DNA from: Phragmites australis
Taxonomy: Eukaryota > Streptophyta > Magnoliopsida > Poales > Poaceae
Reading direction: 5' to 3'
Assembly (NCBI RefSeq): GCF_958298935.1
Contig: NC_084939.1
Location: forward strand, 2,185,501-2,249,500
DNA length: 64,000 nt
A model generated the notes under the pieces. That model had not been told where the DNA came from and made no database searches. It was given only the letters and a program-made list of their open reading frames with translations. Both the position numbers and the translations under genes were made by a program. Of this stretch, positions 49,656 through 61,600 are shown in pieces (position 1 is the first letter of the stretch; each line of letters starts with the position of its first letter).

Positions 49656-49658
<3 letters not shown>

Positions 49659-49659
49659 A

Positions 49660-50465
49660 CTCCCTCTCAGTCCCAACCCCACTACCCATCGCCAGCTGCC
49701 GCCACTCGGTCCCTCGCGAGATCCTCCTCCTACTCAGTTTCCCCACCAGCCTCTTCTTTGGAAACCTCCTCACGGCCGCTGCCCTCACCACCCTCCTCAC
49801 GGCTATCACCCTCTCTTTCTCTGTGACGGCGGCGTGTCGAGGTCGAGGAGCGTGGCGATTTGGCGAGGCTTCCACGGGAGGCCGGATCTGTCGCCACCGA
49901 TGTGACTAGATATCGTGCGGCGTATGGGATGGCGCCAAGGAGGCCATGTGGCAACCTAGAGAAGGTAGGGGCCCCGCACGAGAGTAGGTAATGGCGATGG
50001 CGGGGTCGCGAGATTGGGGCGGCGACGCCTTCATGCGGCGGGAGCGCGTGCCCGAGGGGTGCTCTGGCCGTTCGATAGTCGGGGGCGATGAAGGTGGTTC
50101 AGCGGCAAGCTCGTCGGTTTTCTGCGGTGAGGAAGGCGACACGGTGCCGTGTGGAGGCGACGCTCGGAGGAAGGATGGTGGTCGGCGGAGTGGCAGATGA
50201 GCGGTGGGGTGCAGCTATGGTGGAGATGAGGGGCATGGAGACGGCGAGGCGAGGGGCACAACTACGCCCGAGTCTGGGTGCGACAGATCTGTGGCGGCGG
50301 CCTTCGTGATGCTGCATTTTTCTCTGCAGGCGTGCGCGGCGGAGAGGCCGCGGCGAGGAACGAGTGCAATAGATCTGTGGCGGTGGCCTTCATGCTGCTG
50401 CATTTATCTCTACAGGGCGCGCGCAGCGGAGCGACCGCGGCGAGGACCAGGTACGACGGCGTCAC
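49660..50465. pseudogene. GC-rich gene-like cargo of the CACTA element
   Basis: The sequence is GC-rich and has open frames on both strands, none with a domain I recognise. Internal duplication is evident: GATCTGTGGCGGCGGCCTTC near 50286 recurs as GATCTGTGGCGGTGGCCTTC near 50371, each followed by a GCTGCATTT-TCTCT block. Such repeats, the lack of one continuous frame and the position within a transposon suggest captured host DNA that has since rearranged. Confidence 0.4.
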
Positions 50466-50672
50466 GGGTCATCTTTTTCTTTTTTTTCTTTTTTGTAAAT
50501 ACCATCACTACCGGTTCATGGTTCGAACCAGCAGTGATGTTGAGTTTCTGTGCCGGTTCTAGACCCGACACTGATAGTCACTGACTATTAGTGTCGAGTA
50601 ATTAGTGACGGTTCAAAACCCATCACTGATGATGATTTTGAACCGCTACTGATAGCATGTTCTGACGTAGTG

Positions 50673-52650
50673 TTGATATCTGTGACAAATTTAGCTTGAC
50701 CCATCTGTATTCTTATAAGTTACCAATGACCAAGAGTGCATGAAATGATTAAGCACACAGAAAAGTGCAAAAGGAGGAGTATCAAGATTCCATCTCCTTT
50801 GTATTTGTGCTGCCTTTGGAGGATTTTTTTTTGGTTGATGCATGCAATTATGCCCTCAACCACCAGCTGATGTGTGCTTTCGACTTGTTTAACACATGGC
50901 CTAAGTAGTTACCCTAAATATTAGAGGTGGAAAATACAAATACTCCCAAAATTAATTACAACAAATCCATACATATATGGTGCTTACAGTAATTCCCTTG
51001 GCTACATGAGCGGACCCAGGGGGGAGGGGGAAGGGCTTGAGCCCTCGTACTCCTGGGAACACTTAAGAGCCCTCTATAGTTTTTGGGCATGGAAGATGAT
51101 GAAGAAGAGGAGGAGGAGAAATAAGAAGAGAAAAAAGAGGAGAGGAAGGAGTAAGATGAAGAGAGAGAGAGCTTCCTACTTTTCGGTTCTGGATCCGTCG
51201 CTGCTTGGCTATATATGCAAAAAAAAGGTAAAAAAATCGAGAAAGAGAGTAGAAAGAAATATCAGTCCATTGTGTTTAAGGCCTTTAGATTCTTTTTTCT
51301 TAGACCAGGGCCCTTAGATTATTGAAAGAAAGGATGAATGGAAATGGACAGGAGTAGGAGAAGAATGACTCAGTGAGATAACAAATGTACTTTTGAAGTC
51401 ATAAATGAACTTTTGAACCTTTTTCATAAAAGAAGAAAATAGCATCTTTCAATCATTTAAAGCCTACAACTCCCAGAAACTCAAGTCATCAAAATAAGAT
51501 GAAATTAAAGAAAGAAGATCGATCCTCGCGAAAAAGAAGAGCAAAAGATTTGTGAAAAAGAAAGCGAGAATTGCACCGGAAGGCAGTGCCCCTGCAAAGA
51601 TCTTCTCATGCGTACATGCAAGATAAAACAACAGCTTCATGTAGATCTTTTTTTCGTGTGAAAGAGCTTCATGTAAATCGAATTTACCAAGAAAAAAAAG
51701 GATAGCTCATACTGCATCATGCATGTGCATGTGCGCGTATGTACGTGTAGCATGCCGTCGTGCAGATCAGGCAAAGTACCCTAGAACAAAACGCACTCGA
51801 CCTGACATGCACGGCCGGCTTCAAGCCAAGGCCACATTCACATGTCAGTGAGATTCTTGCATGGCGCATCGGAAATGCCACGCTTTGGTTTGGATTTTCC
51901 AGTGAGCTCTAATACTCCATCATCGTTGTTTCTACGTCACTGGCTAGCTAGAGAACAAAAGTAACCTGTCTGGTTAAGTAGCTTCTGATGAGATTTTTTC
52001 TCGTAGGTAAGAAATTTACAGAACAAGTTTAGAACAAAAGGATTTCCATGTGCTGCATTTACTGCACATAATCCTTGTGGAACTTATGTAATTTTTTTTT
52101 ATTGCAAACGATTTGTAACAAATAAAAAGCATCATCATAATATTGTGCGATTCCAAGAAGCAGGATTAATGTACGAAAGGCTGAAGCGAAAATGAGGAGT
52201 TCATGGTAGAAATCGGTCTGCATGGGAAAGCTCAGAAGGTTCCTCCAATGGATGATCTTATCCTGAACCCTCCCTACCGGCTACTTATACACATATATGG
52301 TTGTACAACCAATCAAACACTATATTTTTCAATAAATATGAATTTGCTCAATCTACTTATACGATTCAAACGAGTAAGACTCCGTGCGAACAACCAAACA
52401 AACCCATATATGGTTGTCAGAGACAGTAGCGATAAACCGCTGAACTGAACCGGTGGCACTTAGCTACTGGTAATAAGTAGAGCTGAAGAAGTGGAATTCT
52501 CTAGCTAGACGACATTAGAGAATAATTAGCAGGAGAAACTAGAGACTAATTAGCAGGAGAAACTAACAGGGCTAACTCCAGTTCCCTGCATGCAGCTAGA
52601 TGCAGTTCTTGAGATTTACGACTTGACAGTTTTACCCCTGCTCCGTTCCC
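50673..52650. other. Intergenic region downstream of KRP
   Basis: There is no gene here. A purine-rich stretch at 51080-51170 encodes only Lys/Arg-rich frames. A segment at 51008-51060 starts GAGCGGACCCAGGGGG, reminiscent of the hAT terminus at 54642, but no partner end was found. GCATG-rich words occur at 51715-51760. Confidence 0.35.
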
Positions 52651-53394
52651 TCACGTGCTCACCGGTGCCCATTCAAACCGGCCTTCCAACGGGCGGTCGA
52701 GGGCAACGTCGTAATTGTACCTGCGAAAACGTATGGCAGCTCGTGTTGGTGGAGACCCGCTTTGTTCAGTCTGAAGTGGGCATGTAATAAGCGGTGGAAA
52801 AGTGCTCACGTCTCCGCAAATCGCCGTCGCTCGGCAAGCTCCGCCGCGGCGAAGAAGGCCTCGATCTCTCCTTCCAGCGGCGACGGCGATGGTCTGCACG
52901 CGGCGACCTTGTTCTCGTGCTCGTGCTTCAACACCTCGCCAGTGAGGGGCGCCTCCTGTCTGGTTAAGCAAATTTTAGAAGAGAAAAAAAGTAGAGAGGA
53001 GTTAGCAGCAGTGTTAATAACTTGTTCGATGAGAGAGTTAGAGAATTCAGGCGTGCTCATCACACCTGTCTTGGTCATCTTCGCAGCCGTCGTCGCGGAC
53101 AATGGGGTTCGGCGGAGGCGGCAGCTCCTCCGGCCGTCCGCCGCTCAGCTGGGAACCAAGCGCCGGCCGGCGACGCTGGCTCCTCGCAGCCGCACTCCTG
53201 CACCCGCGCGCGCTGTCGGCTGCCTTGGCGCCGCCCCAGCCGGCGCCAGATCCGGCGGCGCCGCGGCCATGGCTCCTGCTCACCTTCGGTCCCGCCGGCA
53301 CGATGCGGCCGCTGCGCAGCGTGAGGTGCGCCGCTGCCTCGGCCGCCGGCTGGCGCCGCTGCTTGCTGCAGCTCCTGAGGCACCTGCCCCCCAT
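52651..53394 (-). CDS. KRP3: Cyclin-dependent kinase inhibitor, KRP/ICK family
   Basis: KRPs bind cyclin-CDK complexes in the nucleus and restrain the cell cycle. Three exons on the minus strand join in phase: 53394-53066, 52959-52810, 52720-52651, giving 182 residues. The diagnostic C-terminal CDK/cyclin-binding region is residues 141-182: EIEAFFAAAELAERRRFAET is followed by YNYDVALDRPLEGRFEWAPV. An LTLRSGR block at residues 24-30 corresponds to the conserved LRSRR-type N-terminal motif. The central part is Ala/Gly/Arg-rich and diverged. The donor of exon 2 (AC/GTGAGC) and acceptor of exon 3 restore ACG TAC AAT. Very short introns (106 and 89 bp) make this compact gene easy to miss, as no single ORF shows it. 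The KRP3 label rests on expected synteny only; the family call is firm. Confidence 0.88.
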
Positions 53395-54641
53395 CGGCTC
53401 AGCCCAGCTCGAGGCTCGCCCTTGGCAGGCAGCTGTGCTGGTGTGTAGTCGCAGCAGTTGTTAGCTACAATGGTTTTGTACTAGCCCTATACTGACCGTA
53501 CCGTGCTGAGGACAACGACAAATCAAGGCTCGTCACACAGGGGCCAAGTTGACAACCGCCGTAGAAGAAAGAGTAAGACACCTCTAACACATATAACATA
53601 GTAGAAAGAGGGCTAGAAAAGGGCAATTTTTTATTTGTTGTTACAATTTTATTAGGTTCCGGATCTATCATCACAAAATTGTTTATCTTATTGGTGCTAT
53701 AGGGTTGCAATTTCTTACCCTTCCATACCTTCATTGATTACTTTCTGTTAGTCTTCGTATGACAGAGGTGTAAAAAGACCATTTTGCCCTGGTTTGTTGA
53801 TTCAAAGTGTAATCCTGTTAATGCTATTGTGACATGCAATAAGTGAAGGGACAAGCGAATGCATAGGGTATAATTTTGAATTGCATAAAAATAGCGGACC
53901 ATAAAAATATTCAGCCAATTTAATAGTTGAACAATAAATAGATTTCTTGTTTTCTGCCTTAACTGAATTAAATAACCATAGTAGAATATTTTAGATGTGA
54001 GCTAGCTCCTAAGATGGATATGTGGGATAGAGGTCCAGTTGACTGGTCGACCAATTTGACCCTGGTCAAAATTGTCTAAAGAGCTCGTTGGAGCTATTAT
54101 TACCGTTGGCGATTCCAATTGAGATTTGCCCCGGGCTTCTTAGCAAAAGGTTGAGCATATGATGGGGGTCCTGCTTGAGTGCTCCTCAGCCAACAACGAC
54201 GATTGAAAGGTAGCCAACGACGGTAAATGGCGACAGCGGCGGTCGATGCTCGTCCCCGGGAGAAACCGAGAGTGGGGAAGGGAAAAGGGGGCGGTGAGCT
54301 TGACGACGGCACATGGAAGCTTATTTGGGGATCAGCTCAGATAGAGGAGGCTCGGAGTAGCAGGTTGCCGCTGAGGTCAAGGAGCTTCGGCGCTAGAGTC
54401 GAGGAGCTCGGCTCGACGGTTCCGATAAGGAGAGGAATTCATAGCGGAGAAATGGTGTGGGGGTCCTTGTTGCGGTCCGCCCGACATATCTATGGCGGAG
54501 GGCGGTTGTCTGGACATCAGTGAGGAGCTCGACGGAGTGGTGGCTGGACTCGGGGAAGACACAGTCGGGATGAGAATGAGGATTGAGATCCCCTTTCGTA
54601 CATGTGCTAATCCAGGCTCATCTGTCAGTCGTAGGTCAGCG
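53395..54641. other. KRP upstream region and intergenic DNA
   Basis: The KRP promoter should lie at 53395-53800, but no TATA box was confidently placed. A GC-rich segment at about 54180-54600 has short open frames on both strands without a recognised domain. The end of the region is the 8-bp hAT target duplication GGTCAGCG (54634-54641). Confidence 0.4.
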
Positions 54642-55691
54642 CAGGGGCGGACCCACAGGGTAGTCCAGGTAGGCCCAGGACTACTCTGTCCAGCCCCGGT
54701 CCAGTCTAAATTTTAGCAAGTCCGGTTGTCAAAAAAATCGAAAAAGCTCATATGGTTTCGGTCTCCTCAGTCCTGACATGTCACGCTGACTCAGACTCCT
54801 CACGCCACGTCGCCACGCGACTCGACTCCTCGGCTCCTCGCCTCCTCGGTTCCTGTTCCTCACGCCGCTTCCCTACTGGGCTCCTGGCCTCCTTGATAAC
54901 GTTGTGCAGCAGCCGTTCGCCCGTTTGAGGCGGTGGTGGTGGCTATGTGGCATATGAATCATCTTGTAGTTTGTACAGCACAAGGAGCTTTGCATGCACG
55001 GTGTGCACAGCCGCTCAGACGACAGAATAATGAAATTTGTTGCATGCACTGCTAGTTCGTCCGACGCCCAAGAGAATCCCTGTACCAAATTCAAATTGAA
55101 GCAGCTTTTCAAATCTCAGAGCACAAGGCAACTAATGTCCAAGTCCCATCGCACAACAAAAAGGATAATCTAGACTAGACGCAATGCAATGACCGATTCA
55201 GAAGCCACATGCACAGATCGATGGCCCGAGGGATCTCAGTATTAATTCATCTGCGAACAACTTCAGAACAAGAACGAAAGAAACCTGATAGTCAAAATTT
55301 GTATTTTCTTCTTTCTAAAAGCACCATCACCTTGTAGAATGGGTGATGAGTTATTGAATGATTATTTAGTCACATATATCGAGCGAGATATCTTCACCAA
55401 GGTAAGTGAGGATGATATAATCAAATTTTTCATGGCTATGAGAAAACGCAAAGTGAAGAATCTAGAATAGTATCGTAATGATGTAATCTTCCACTTATGT
55501 AAGACTTTATTTCATGTTTGGACTATTTATATTGCGGTCTTATAAATTTAGGATTTATTGTTGAATTTACGATATTATACCGAATTACCGAATTTGTATT
55601 ATCTTTTGTCAAGTTTTATACTATTTTACCAAATTTATAGTCTTAAAAATTTGGATGCCTACCCTACAACAAAATCCTGGGTCCGCCACTG
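54642..55691 (+). mobile_element. hAT element, internally deleted
   Basis: The 1,050-bp element starts CAGGGGCGGACCCA and ends TGGGTCCGCCACTG, so the termini are inverted repeats with two mismatches. Both sides carry the exact 8-bp duplication GGTCAGCG (54634-54641 and 55692-55699), diagnostic of the hAT superfamily. Near the right end it keeps a remnant of the transposase C-terminus. The rest of the transposase is missing, so it is a deletion derivative. Confidence 0.93.
55336..55470 (+). pseudogene. hAT transposase C-terminal remnant (hATC/ZMYM1-like)
   Basis: The plus-strand frame reads RMGDELLNDYLVTYIERDIF, then TKVSEDDIIKFFMAMRKRKV and a stop. This resembles the extreme C-terminus of the plant TTF-type zinc-finger hAT transposases, where an MGDEWLND-YIE-DIF pattern follows the dimerisation domain. 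It sits about 230 bp from the element's right end, as expected for that part of the gene. Confidence 0.65.
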
Positions 55692-55699
55692 GGTCAGCG

Positions 55700-58600
55700 C
55701 CTGGTCCCAGTTGCCATATAGCACAAGAGACATGGACAGTTTGGCCATTTTGGAAATCTTTCAACAGTTCGTATTGACAGTAGTAACTGCTATAGTATGA
55801 AAGACAACAAATTCGCAACTCAGTGGCAGATATCGAATTAGAGATTTTGTGATAGTAAATAAAAGAACCAATGTCAATTTATCTATTGCTTTCCTTCCCT
55901 TGGTCCGCTTCGGAAAAAAAATCTTTATGTTGGTCTTTTCAATGCTAAAACGTGAACCATAAAAATTTGTTATTTCAATGCAGTTATGGCAAACTGGAAT
56001 TGAAAAGATGAAGTACAAATTTGAAAGCTACAGACAAAGAAACCAATCTGTGTGCTAACAAAATTGAACTATTAAGAAAATATGACGAATTATCGCTAGA
56101 AGTACCTTCATAGCTTCAACTTTAGGCCATATTGCTCTCATACAATTTTATTAGAAAAGGTTTTCAAACTAAAATACTAATTATTAATCAATCGTAAGAA
56201 TAAATCAATCATGGAGACCAGACGTTACGTACCTTTGCCCTTTGTCTTTGCGTGGATAGCTCCTGGCAGGATGCACTTGAGCAGGCAGAGCGGAGGCTGC
56301 CACTTGTCATGCGATCATCCGCACTCTGGTACGCATGGCTGGGTGGTACGGATGATAATGGGTATATTTTATTAGTGTGCGGGTAAAAACCTTAACGAGC
56401 GTGGATTTAGAATGTAATTTTTACCCATAGGTACAGTGCAGGTTTAAAGTTAACCGTTAATAGGTATAGAGAGATATGTATGAAATAGGTTTACACGTGT
56501 CCGTTTTACTCATGTATCTGCTTCATACTTATTGTCTTGTTAAAGAATGTTAATTTGTGTTGCATTAAGTATCGTTAAATTGTGAAAAAATATGTTATAT
56601 GTGTGAACTGTATGGTATATGAGATGCCTGTTCACTATCTTTGTATACGTGAGATGCTCTTTACTTACCTTAGTTGAGACACGTGTTTAAATTAATGATA
56701 TTATTGTTATATACTTGCTCTTATGGTCTATACATATTTAGTATATTGGTGGACATATGTGCCTGCAAGTGTCTGTTTTTACTTGTGACGAGTGATGTGT
56801 GCGAACGTGAGTTTGAGAATTAATTCATGAGTACAGATTTGTATAGCTTCTACATGCAGGTATTGTATCCGTTGCCATCCATACTTAGTGGTAAGACTTT
56901 GTCCTGAGAGCGGGGGGGGGGGGGAGGGGCGTTGCGGCGCCATGACACTACAACCTAGAGGAATTGCCGATCTAACAATTCGTTTGAAAATGATCAGGGT
57001 AACTTATTTGCGAATTTGGCTGGCAGTTGGGCTTGTATATGGGTCTTAGTACGCTAAGCAATAGAATTCACACGAGGGGGGCATATCTATGCTAATCTAT
57101 GTGACAATGTGCTGATAACACGGTGATAAGTCATCCAATTATGGTGCTATCAATCAGGATTTAAATTTTGGTTCTAAAAAAAGATGCTCGTTATGTATCG
57201 TTTTCAGTGCCACCCTAGACGGCCATGAGATCGTTTTTATGATGCCCCTAGATGACCTGCCATCAGTACCTTTTTTTCAACCTTTAAAAATAATACCATG
57301 AGCTGTTTTTCTATATAGGTAGAGTGTTTTTTATGCTAATGCATGCACATTAGTCAGGGTCCTGTAAAAAAAGTCCAATAGAGGGGTGCCCACCCCCTGT
57401 CTCCGCCCTGTCGTCACGCGGAGATGAGTAATGGGACAATGTTGAACAACAGAGTAACACCATGACACGCGCGGGGTTCTTTGGGCGGTGGCATACATAA
57501 GCCTGCATGTGGGCAATGTAAACGGCGGCTGTCAATCTTTCCCTATAAGCTAGGAGTGTCTAACATTTTAAGGTACATTTTTATTTAAAAAATATCAGTA
57601 TAAATTGTAGACGTATATATACGTTTATACTATCACATACACACATTCATACTATATCTACTGAATACTAGAAATACAAAATTTAAAAATTAATAAAATT
57701 ATCATAAATATTTCGTTATCTACCGATAAGTTACCTAACACTAAAAAATCCATCAGCAATTCGTTATCACGAAAGGAGTGTTGGAGGCCGCATCTGCACG
57801 AGCACGAAGCCTTGGAAATCGGGCTTGGATTTACCAGAAGATCGCCAGGGACCAGCAACTTAGAAGGGACAGGTCCTAACTCCTAAGCAAAGGATTCAAA
57901 CGAGTAATAAATAAACAGCATACACACTGTAGAGTGCTGTAGCAGAGGACCCAGGCTTTGTCTCTCTGTCCCTGCCTGCAGGCTTCATCGGTCCCGGGCA
58001 TTTGATTTTTCGCCGGAGTGGCAATCACCCGCTGTCTGTTCATCACCGGCTGTGACGGAGATTAAACTCAAATTCAAGGCCGATGAAGGTAAATAGATTC
58101 TAATTGAATTAGAGTGGAGATCGAATTAATGAAATACGTAAAATTAAATTTAAAATACACTATAAATACATACAAATTATTAAATAAAAAAATACACTAC
58201 AAAATACATAAAATTTGTTAGGCTAGAGAGCCGCAACCCCTTTAGCCATAACTATCCTCCGCCCCTGTTCATCAGGCAACTCTGATCTTGCCTGTGGTCG
58301 AAGATGCTGTTGCGCCTTCATCGATCTCGCCTGCGTTTGTGCGAGCATCCGCAGAAAGAGAAGCGAACACCAGCAATCATGATGGGGCTCAGCAAACAAC
58401 TGAACGCATCGAAGTGTGGGGGTGCTTCAGTGCCTGACCTTCATTAAGGTGCACTGACATGCATGCAGATTGCAGGTTACAGAGCAAAGCGACAGTAAAC
58501 TAAAGCATGCCACTGATCATCAGCCGCTAAAGAGGCTGTCGCCTAGAAAGCACCAATACAATTACGTGTATCGGGTATCAGATCGATACGGATATAGAGA

Positions 58601-59176
58601 TACATTATTTTAGGACTCGATTAACATTAGCTGGGGAGCAAAAGCCTGGTGTCTGGGGGAATAGTATTGCTGGCACCAAAGCCTGAGTGCAAAAGGGCAT
58701 TTCGCCTCCTAGCTAGTAGTGTTAATGATCCACTCCCATGTTCTAATGTTTTATCAGGTCGGGGTTAATCCCCCTCCGTTGCCCTCATTTGACACGAGTA
58801 GGTTTGTCTTGGTGCTTGATGTCTGTTTATGAAGCAGATGTCTTCATGTCCAATAAGATTTGGCGAGAGTGATTTGCTAGCTGGTCAAGCTAGGTTGGTG
58901 AGAGACCTTAGATTCTCCTTGGATCCCCTTGTCCTCTTCAGTTGACAAGAGTGGCCACTAGAATAGATGGCTGGGGCCTATGGAGATGTTCCACACCTCG
59001 GTTACATGAAGACCGGCGTTTTTTCTCTTTTGTTCAATGCAAAACCGACAAGCAGGATTGCGTAGGGGTGGTACAAACCGACGATCAGCTGTATGTTTCA
59101 ACGGTGCAGACTTGGCTCGGCCGCTTATGTTGCTTCTTATATCGTGTTTGAGCGTGTGTATTGCCATTGCAATCTC
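55700..59176. other. Long intergenic region, no gene recognised
   Basis: This 3.5-kb stretch is largely AT-rich. It holds a poly-G run at 56912-56924 and GC-richer patches near 57360-57500 and 57950-58060. None carries a readable domain. Short ORFs lack splice or domain support. Confidence 0.4.
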
Positions 59177-59179
59177 TTA

Positions 59180-59446
59180 GACCATCTTCAACTATTTTCT
59201 CTTCATTTCATTCCTTTCTTAATTCATTTATCTGTTCTCATTCTTTTTATTTTTTCTCATAGTCAACAAGTTCCCTTCAAATGGATTCATAAAAAAAAGT
59301 AAGAGAAAATCTCGTCTTAAAGCGAATGACTTTGAGAATCCTTTCATGAAGAAAACTGATAAGAAAAATTATTGAAATACTGAAGAGAACGAAAATTCCT
59401 TCGCGAAGCAATTCTAGATCGCGAAAAGAATCCGTTAGATACGGTC
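59180..59446. mobile_element. Tourist-like MITE, complete copy
   Basis: The 267-bp element begins GACCATCTTCAAC and ends GTTAGATACGGTC, forming imperfect terminal inverted repeats. TTA flanks both ends (59177-59179 and 59447-59449). It is the best-preserved member of the family also seen at 1-102, 8230-8457 and 9356-9584. Confidence 0.8.
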
Positions 59447-59727
59447 TTATGGCTTCCTATCTTTCTCTTCTTAGGTTGCTTACCCTGATCATTGTCTCCC
59501 GAGACGGGAGGAGTTGTCTGATATTGTAATCTCGTTTGAATGAAATGGAAATGTTTAGGTGGGCTTACTCGCCCTACGTTGATTACTCAGGGAAAAAAGT
59601 AGAAATCTGCCGTTGGGATCGGCGCAAGTGATCCCGTTACAGCTAGGGGTAGGGTACTACAATCCAACCCAATGATATCACCAAGGACTAGGAGGGAGGA
59701 AAATGCCACTGAAGACTGAACCTGTAT

Positions 59728-60608
59728 GGTCACTCTGTTCTGTTCTATGATCTGAACAAGCTCTCGAGATGAACCCCATTGGGTCCTGCTCGGCTGCAGG
59801 CTTTCCGGACGTTCTTGGACGTGGTGCAATACAACGTATCGGCAACTCCTGTCATTCCTCCTGCAGAAACAGTAGAAACTGATGGATGGATGGATCTGAC
59901 TGCCGCCTGCAGGTGCGAGCATCATATGCATGCTGCCGAAGTCTGAAGAACTCACTTTCCTGTGGGGGACGAGCAGAGAACTGGAGAAGGATATGGAGAT
60001 CGCATGGGTATCTGGGAAAAGTGAAAAGTCCCTTGTCGTCGAGCTCGTTCAGCTCGCTCCTGAATCACATCTCTTCTGAATTCAGCTGGCGTAGGTGCGT
60101 CAGTTCCTGTAAACAGAACACTGACCAGTGCCATCTGCAGGGGCGAAAAGTACCGTGGCTGCATATGCGCGTTCAGGCAGCCATAGGTTCGCTAGCTTGT
60201 TGCCTGCTTCAATGATTCCTCGAGTGGATCACTAGTTCTAAACACTCACCGGTGTTGGTCAGAACCTGATCACTGAATTTTCTCTTTGAGAGGAATCAGC
60301 GATGTGAAGATCAGCGCAGCACTCGATCTTGCCATAAGCCCAATCTGCTGGGCTCAATGGCGAATGAGGACTGAAGCTCAATGGCGCCCGTTCTGTTCTA
60401 CTACATGTCTGCAGAAGCTCTCAAGATGCACCGCCACTGGGGCTGCCGGGCTCCATGCATGCAGGCTTTTCCGGGCGTTAATCTTGGACGCCATGCAACG
60501 CATCAGCAACTGCTGGAGCTCCTGCTGCAGAATCTTACAGTGAAACCTGATGGACGGGTGGATCTGACCGTGAGTGGGGCTAGGTGCATCATGCATGCCG
60601 TTCCAAAA
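59728..60608. repeat. Diverged direct duplication
   Basis: Segments 59728-59945 and 60386-60608 are related in the same orientation. Shared blocks include CTCTCGAGATG against CTCTCAAGATG, GCAGGCTTTCCGGACGTTCT against GCAGGCTTTTCCGGGCGTTA, and GATGGATGGATGGATCTGAC against GATGGACGGGTGGATCTGAC. Identity is about 65-70% by eye. Minus-strand frames in the two copies encode similar short stretches (QIHPSI-F), but no family is recognised. Confidence 0.7.
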
Positions 60609-60719
60609 CGAAATCATTTTCCTGCGTTCGCCGCAGTTTTTCCCGTAAGTGTACTGTTCATAAAACTGGTAATCGCGTCTTTTTTTTTGCCTACAGGTTT
60701 CCCGTCAAGTGTACTGCTC

Positions 60720-61600
60720 GTTTACTATTCATCACGGTTTTGCAAATAGATCCCCCACCTCCTTTGTAACTATGCAGTATCATTTGAATGCTTACAACTG
60801 TTTACCGGTTTCCTACTTCAAGCATCTTTGAATATAGACCCTCCATCTTATTGGTAATTGTGCGTTATTGTTTTTCTACTTTCAACAGTTTTGCAAACAA
60901 ACTATTCACCTTCTTAGTAATTAGGACCATTTCAATTCTCATAATGATTCAGCAAATAAACCCTTCGCCTTCTTGATAATTTATATGTGATTTTTTTCGT
61001 TTTGTTCCTAGAGGTTCAGATGATTGTACCACTTAAGTTAAATGTTTAAAATGTTTATGCTATTATGTTCTACACAATGATATCTACAATAGCTAGTACC
61101 ATACCCGCTATGTCCCGAGTTTCATATTAGATATATTTATATATATAGTTTGTGATGTCACATTCTGAGCGAGAGAATAGAGCCAACACATATCCGCTCA
61201 TTCCATGGTCATTGTAGTTTTGCAAAGAACCATTGGACCTTCTTGATAATTGCAAATACTTCGTTTTGCCCATTTGTGTTTATTGGTCACAACAATTTTT
61301 CAAATAGAACCTCCAACTAACTTGGTAACTATATGTAATTTGTTCACTAATTTTAATATATTTCATCAAATCCGCAAATAGAATCTCCACCTTCTCGATA
61401 ATTGCATGTTATTTGTTTTGGGGTTTACGCTTTGAGTTTAAAATGACTCAACCCCTTAAATAAAACATTTGATTTATAGTATGTTTATGCACTATATTTT
61501 ATATGACGATATATACAAAGTCTGTACAATACCCGATATGCTCAGAGTTACTTCAGTTTTGATAATGGAATCTCAACCTTCTTGCCAAACATATATAATT
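60720..61600. repeat. Degenerate repeat array
   Basis: A loosely conserved phrase, TTTTGCAAATAGA followed by CCTCCACCTTCTTGGTAATT and GCATGTTATTTG, recurs with decay near 60731, 60828, 60893, 60949, 61213, 61293, 61372 and 61557. Spacing is irregular (55-260 bp). It is non-coding. The origin is unknown, possibly subterminal repeats of a transposon. Confidence 0.6.

Larger units (their letters stand above)
49298..50672. mobile_element. Non-autonomous CACTA (En/Spm) element with GC-rich cargo
   Basis: The 1,375-bp element begins CACTACTACAGAACATG and ends CATGTTCTGACGTAGTG, so the termini are CACTA-type inverted repeats. Both flanks are TTG (49295-49297 and 50673-50675), the 3-bp duplication expected for CACTA elements. 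Subterminal regions carry repeated GCCGGTTC, GAACCG and CACTGAT words on both strands, as expected for transposase-binding sites. The centre has a (CT) tract (49588-49655) followed by about 800 bp of GC-rich, gene-like sequence. No transposase is encoded. Confidence 0.9.

Noticed and set aside
51008..51330. A second hAT element starting GAGCGGACCCAGG
   Set aside because: The similarity to the 54642 terminus is short, and no inverted partner or 8-bp duplication is visible.
52762..53464. Two long plus-strand ORFs (228 and 120 codons)
   Set aside because: They run antisense to the three KRP exons; the minus strand gives the conserved KRP C-terminus with proper splice sites.
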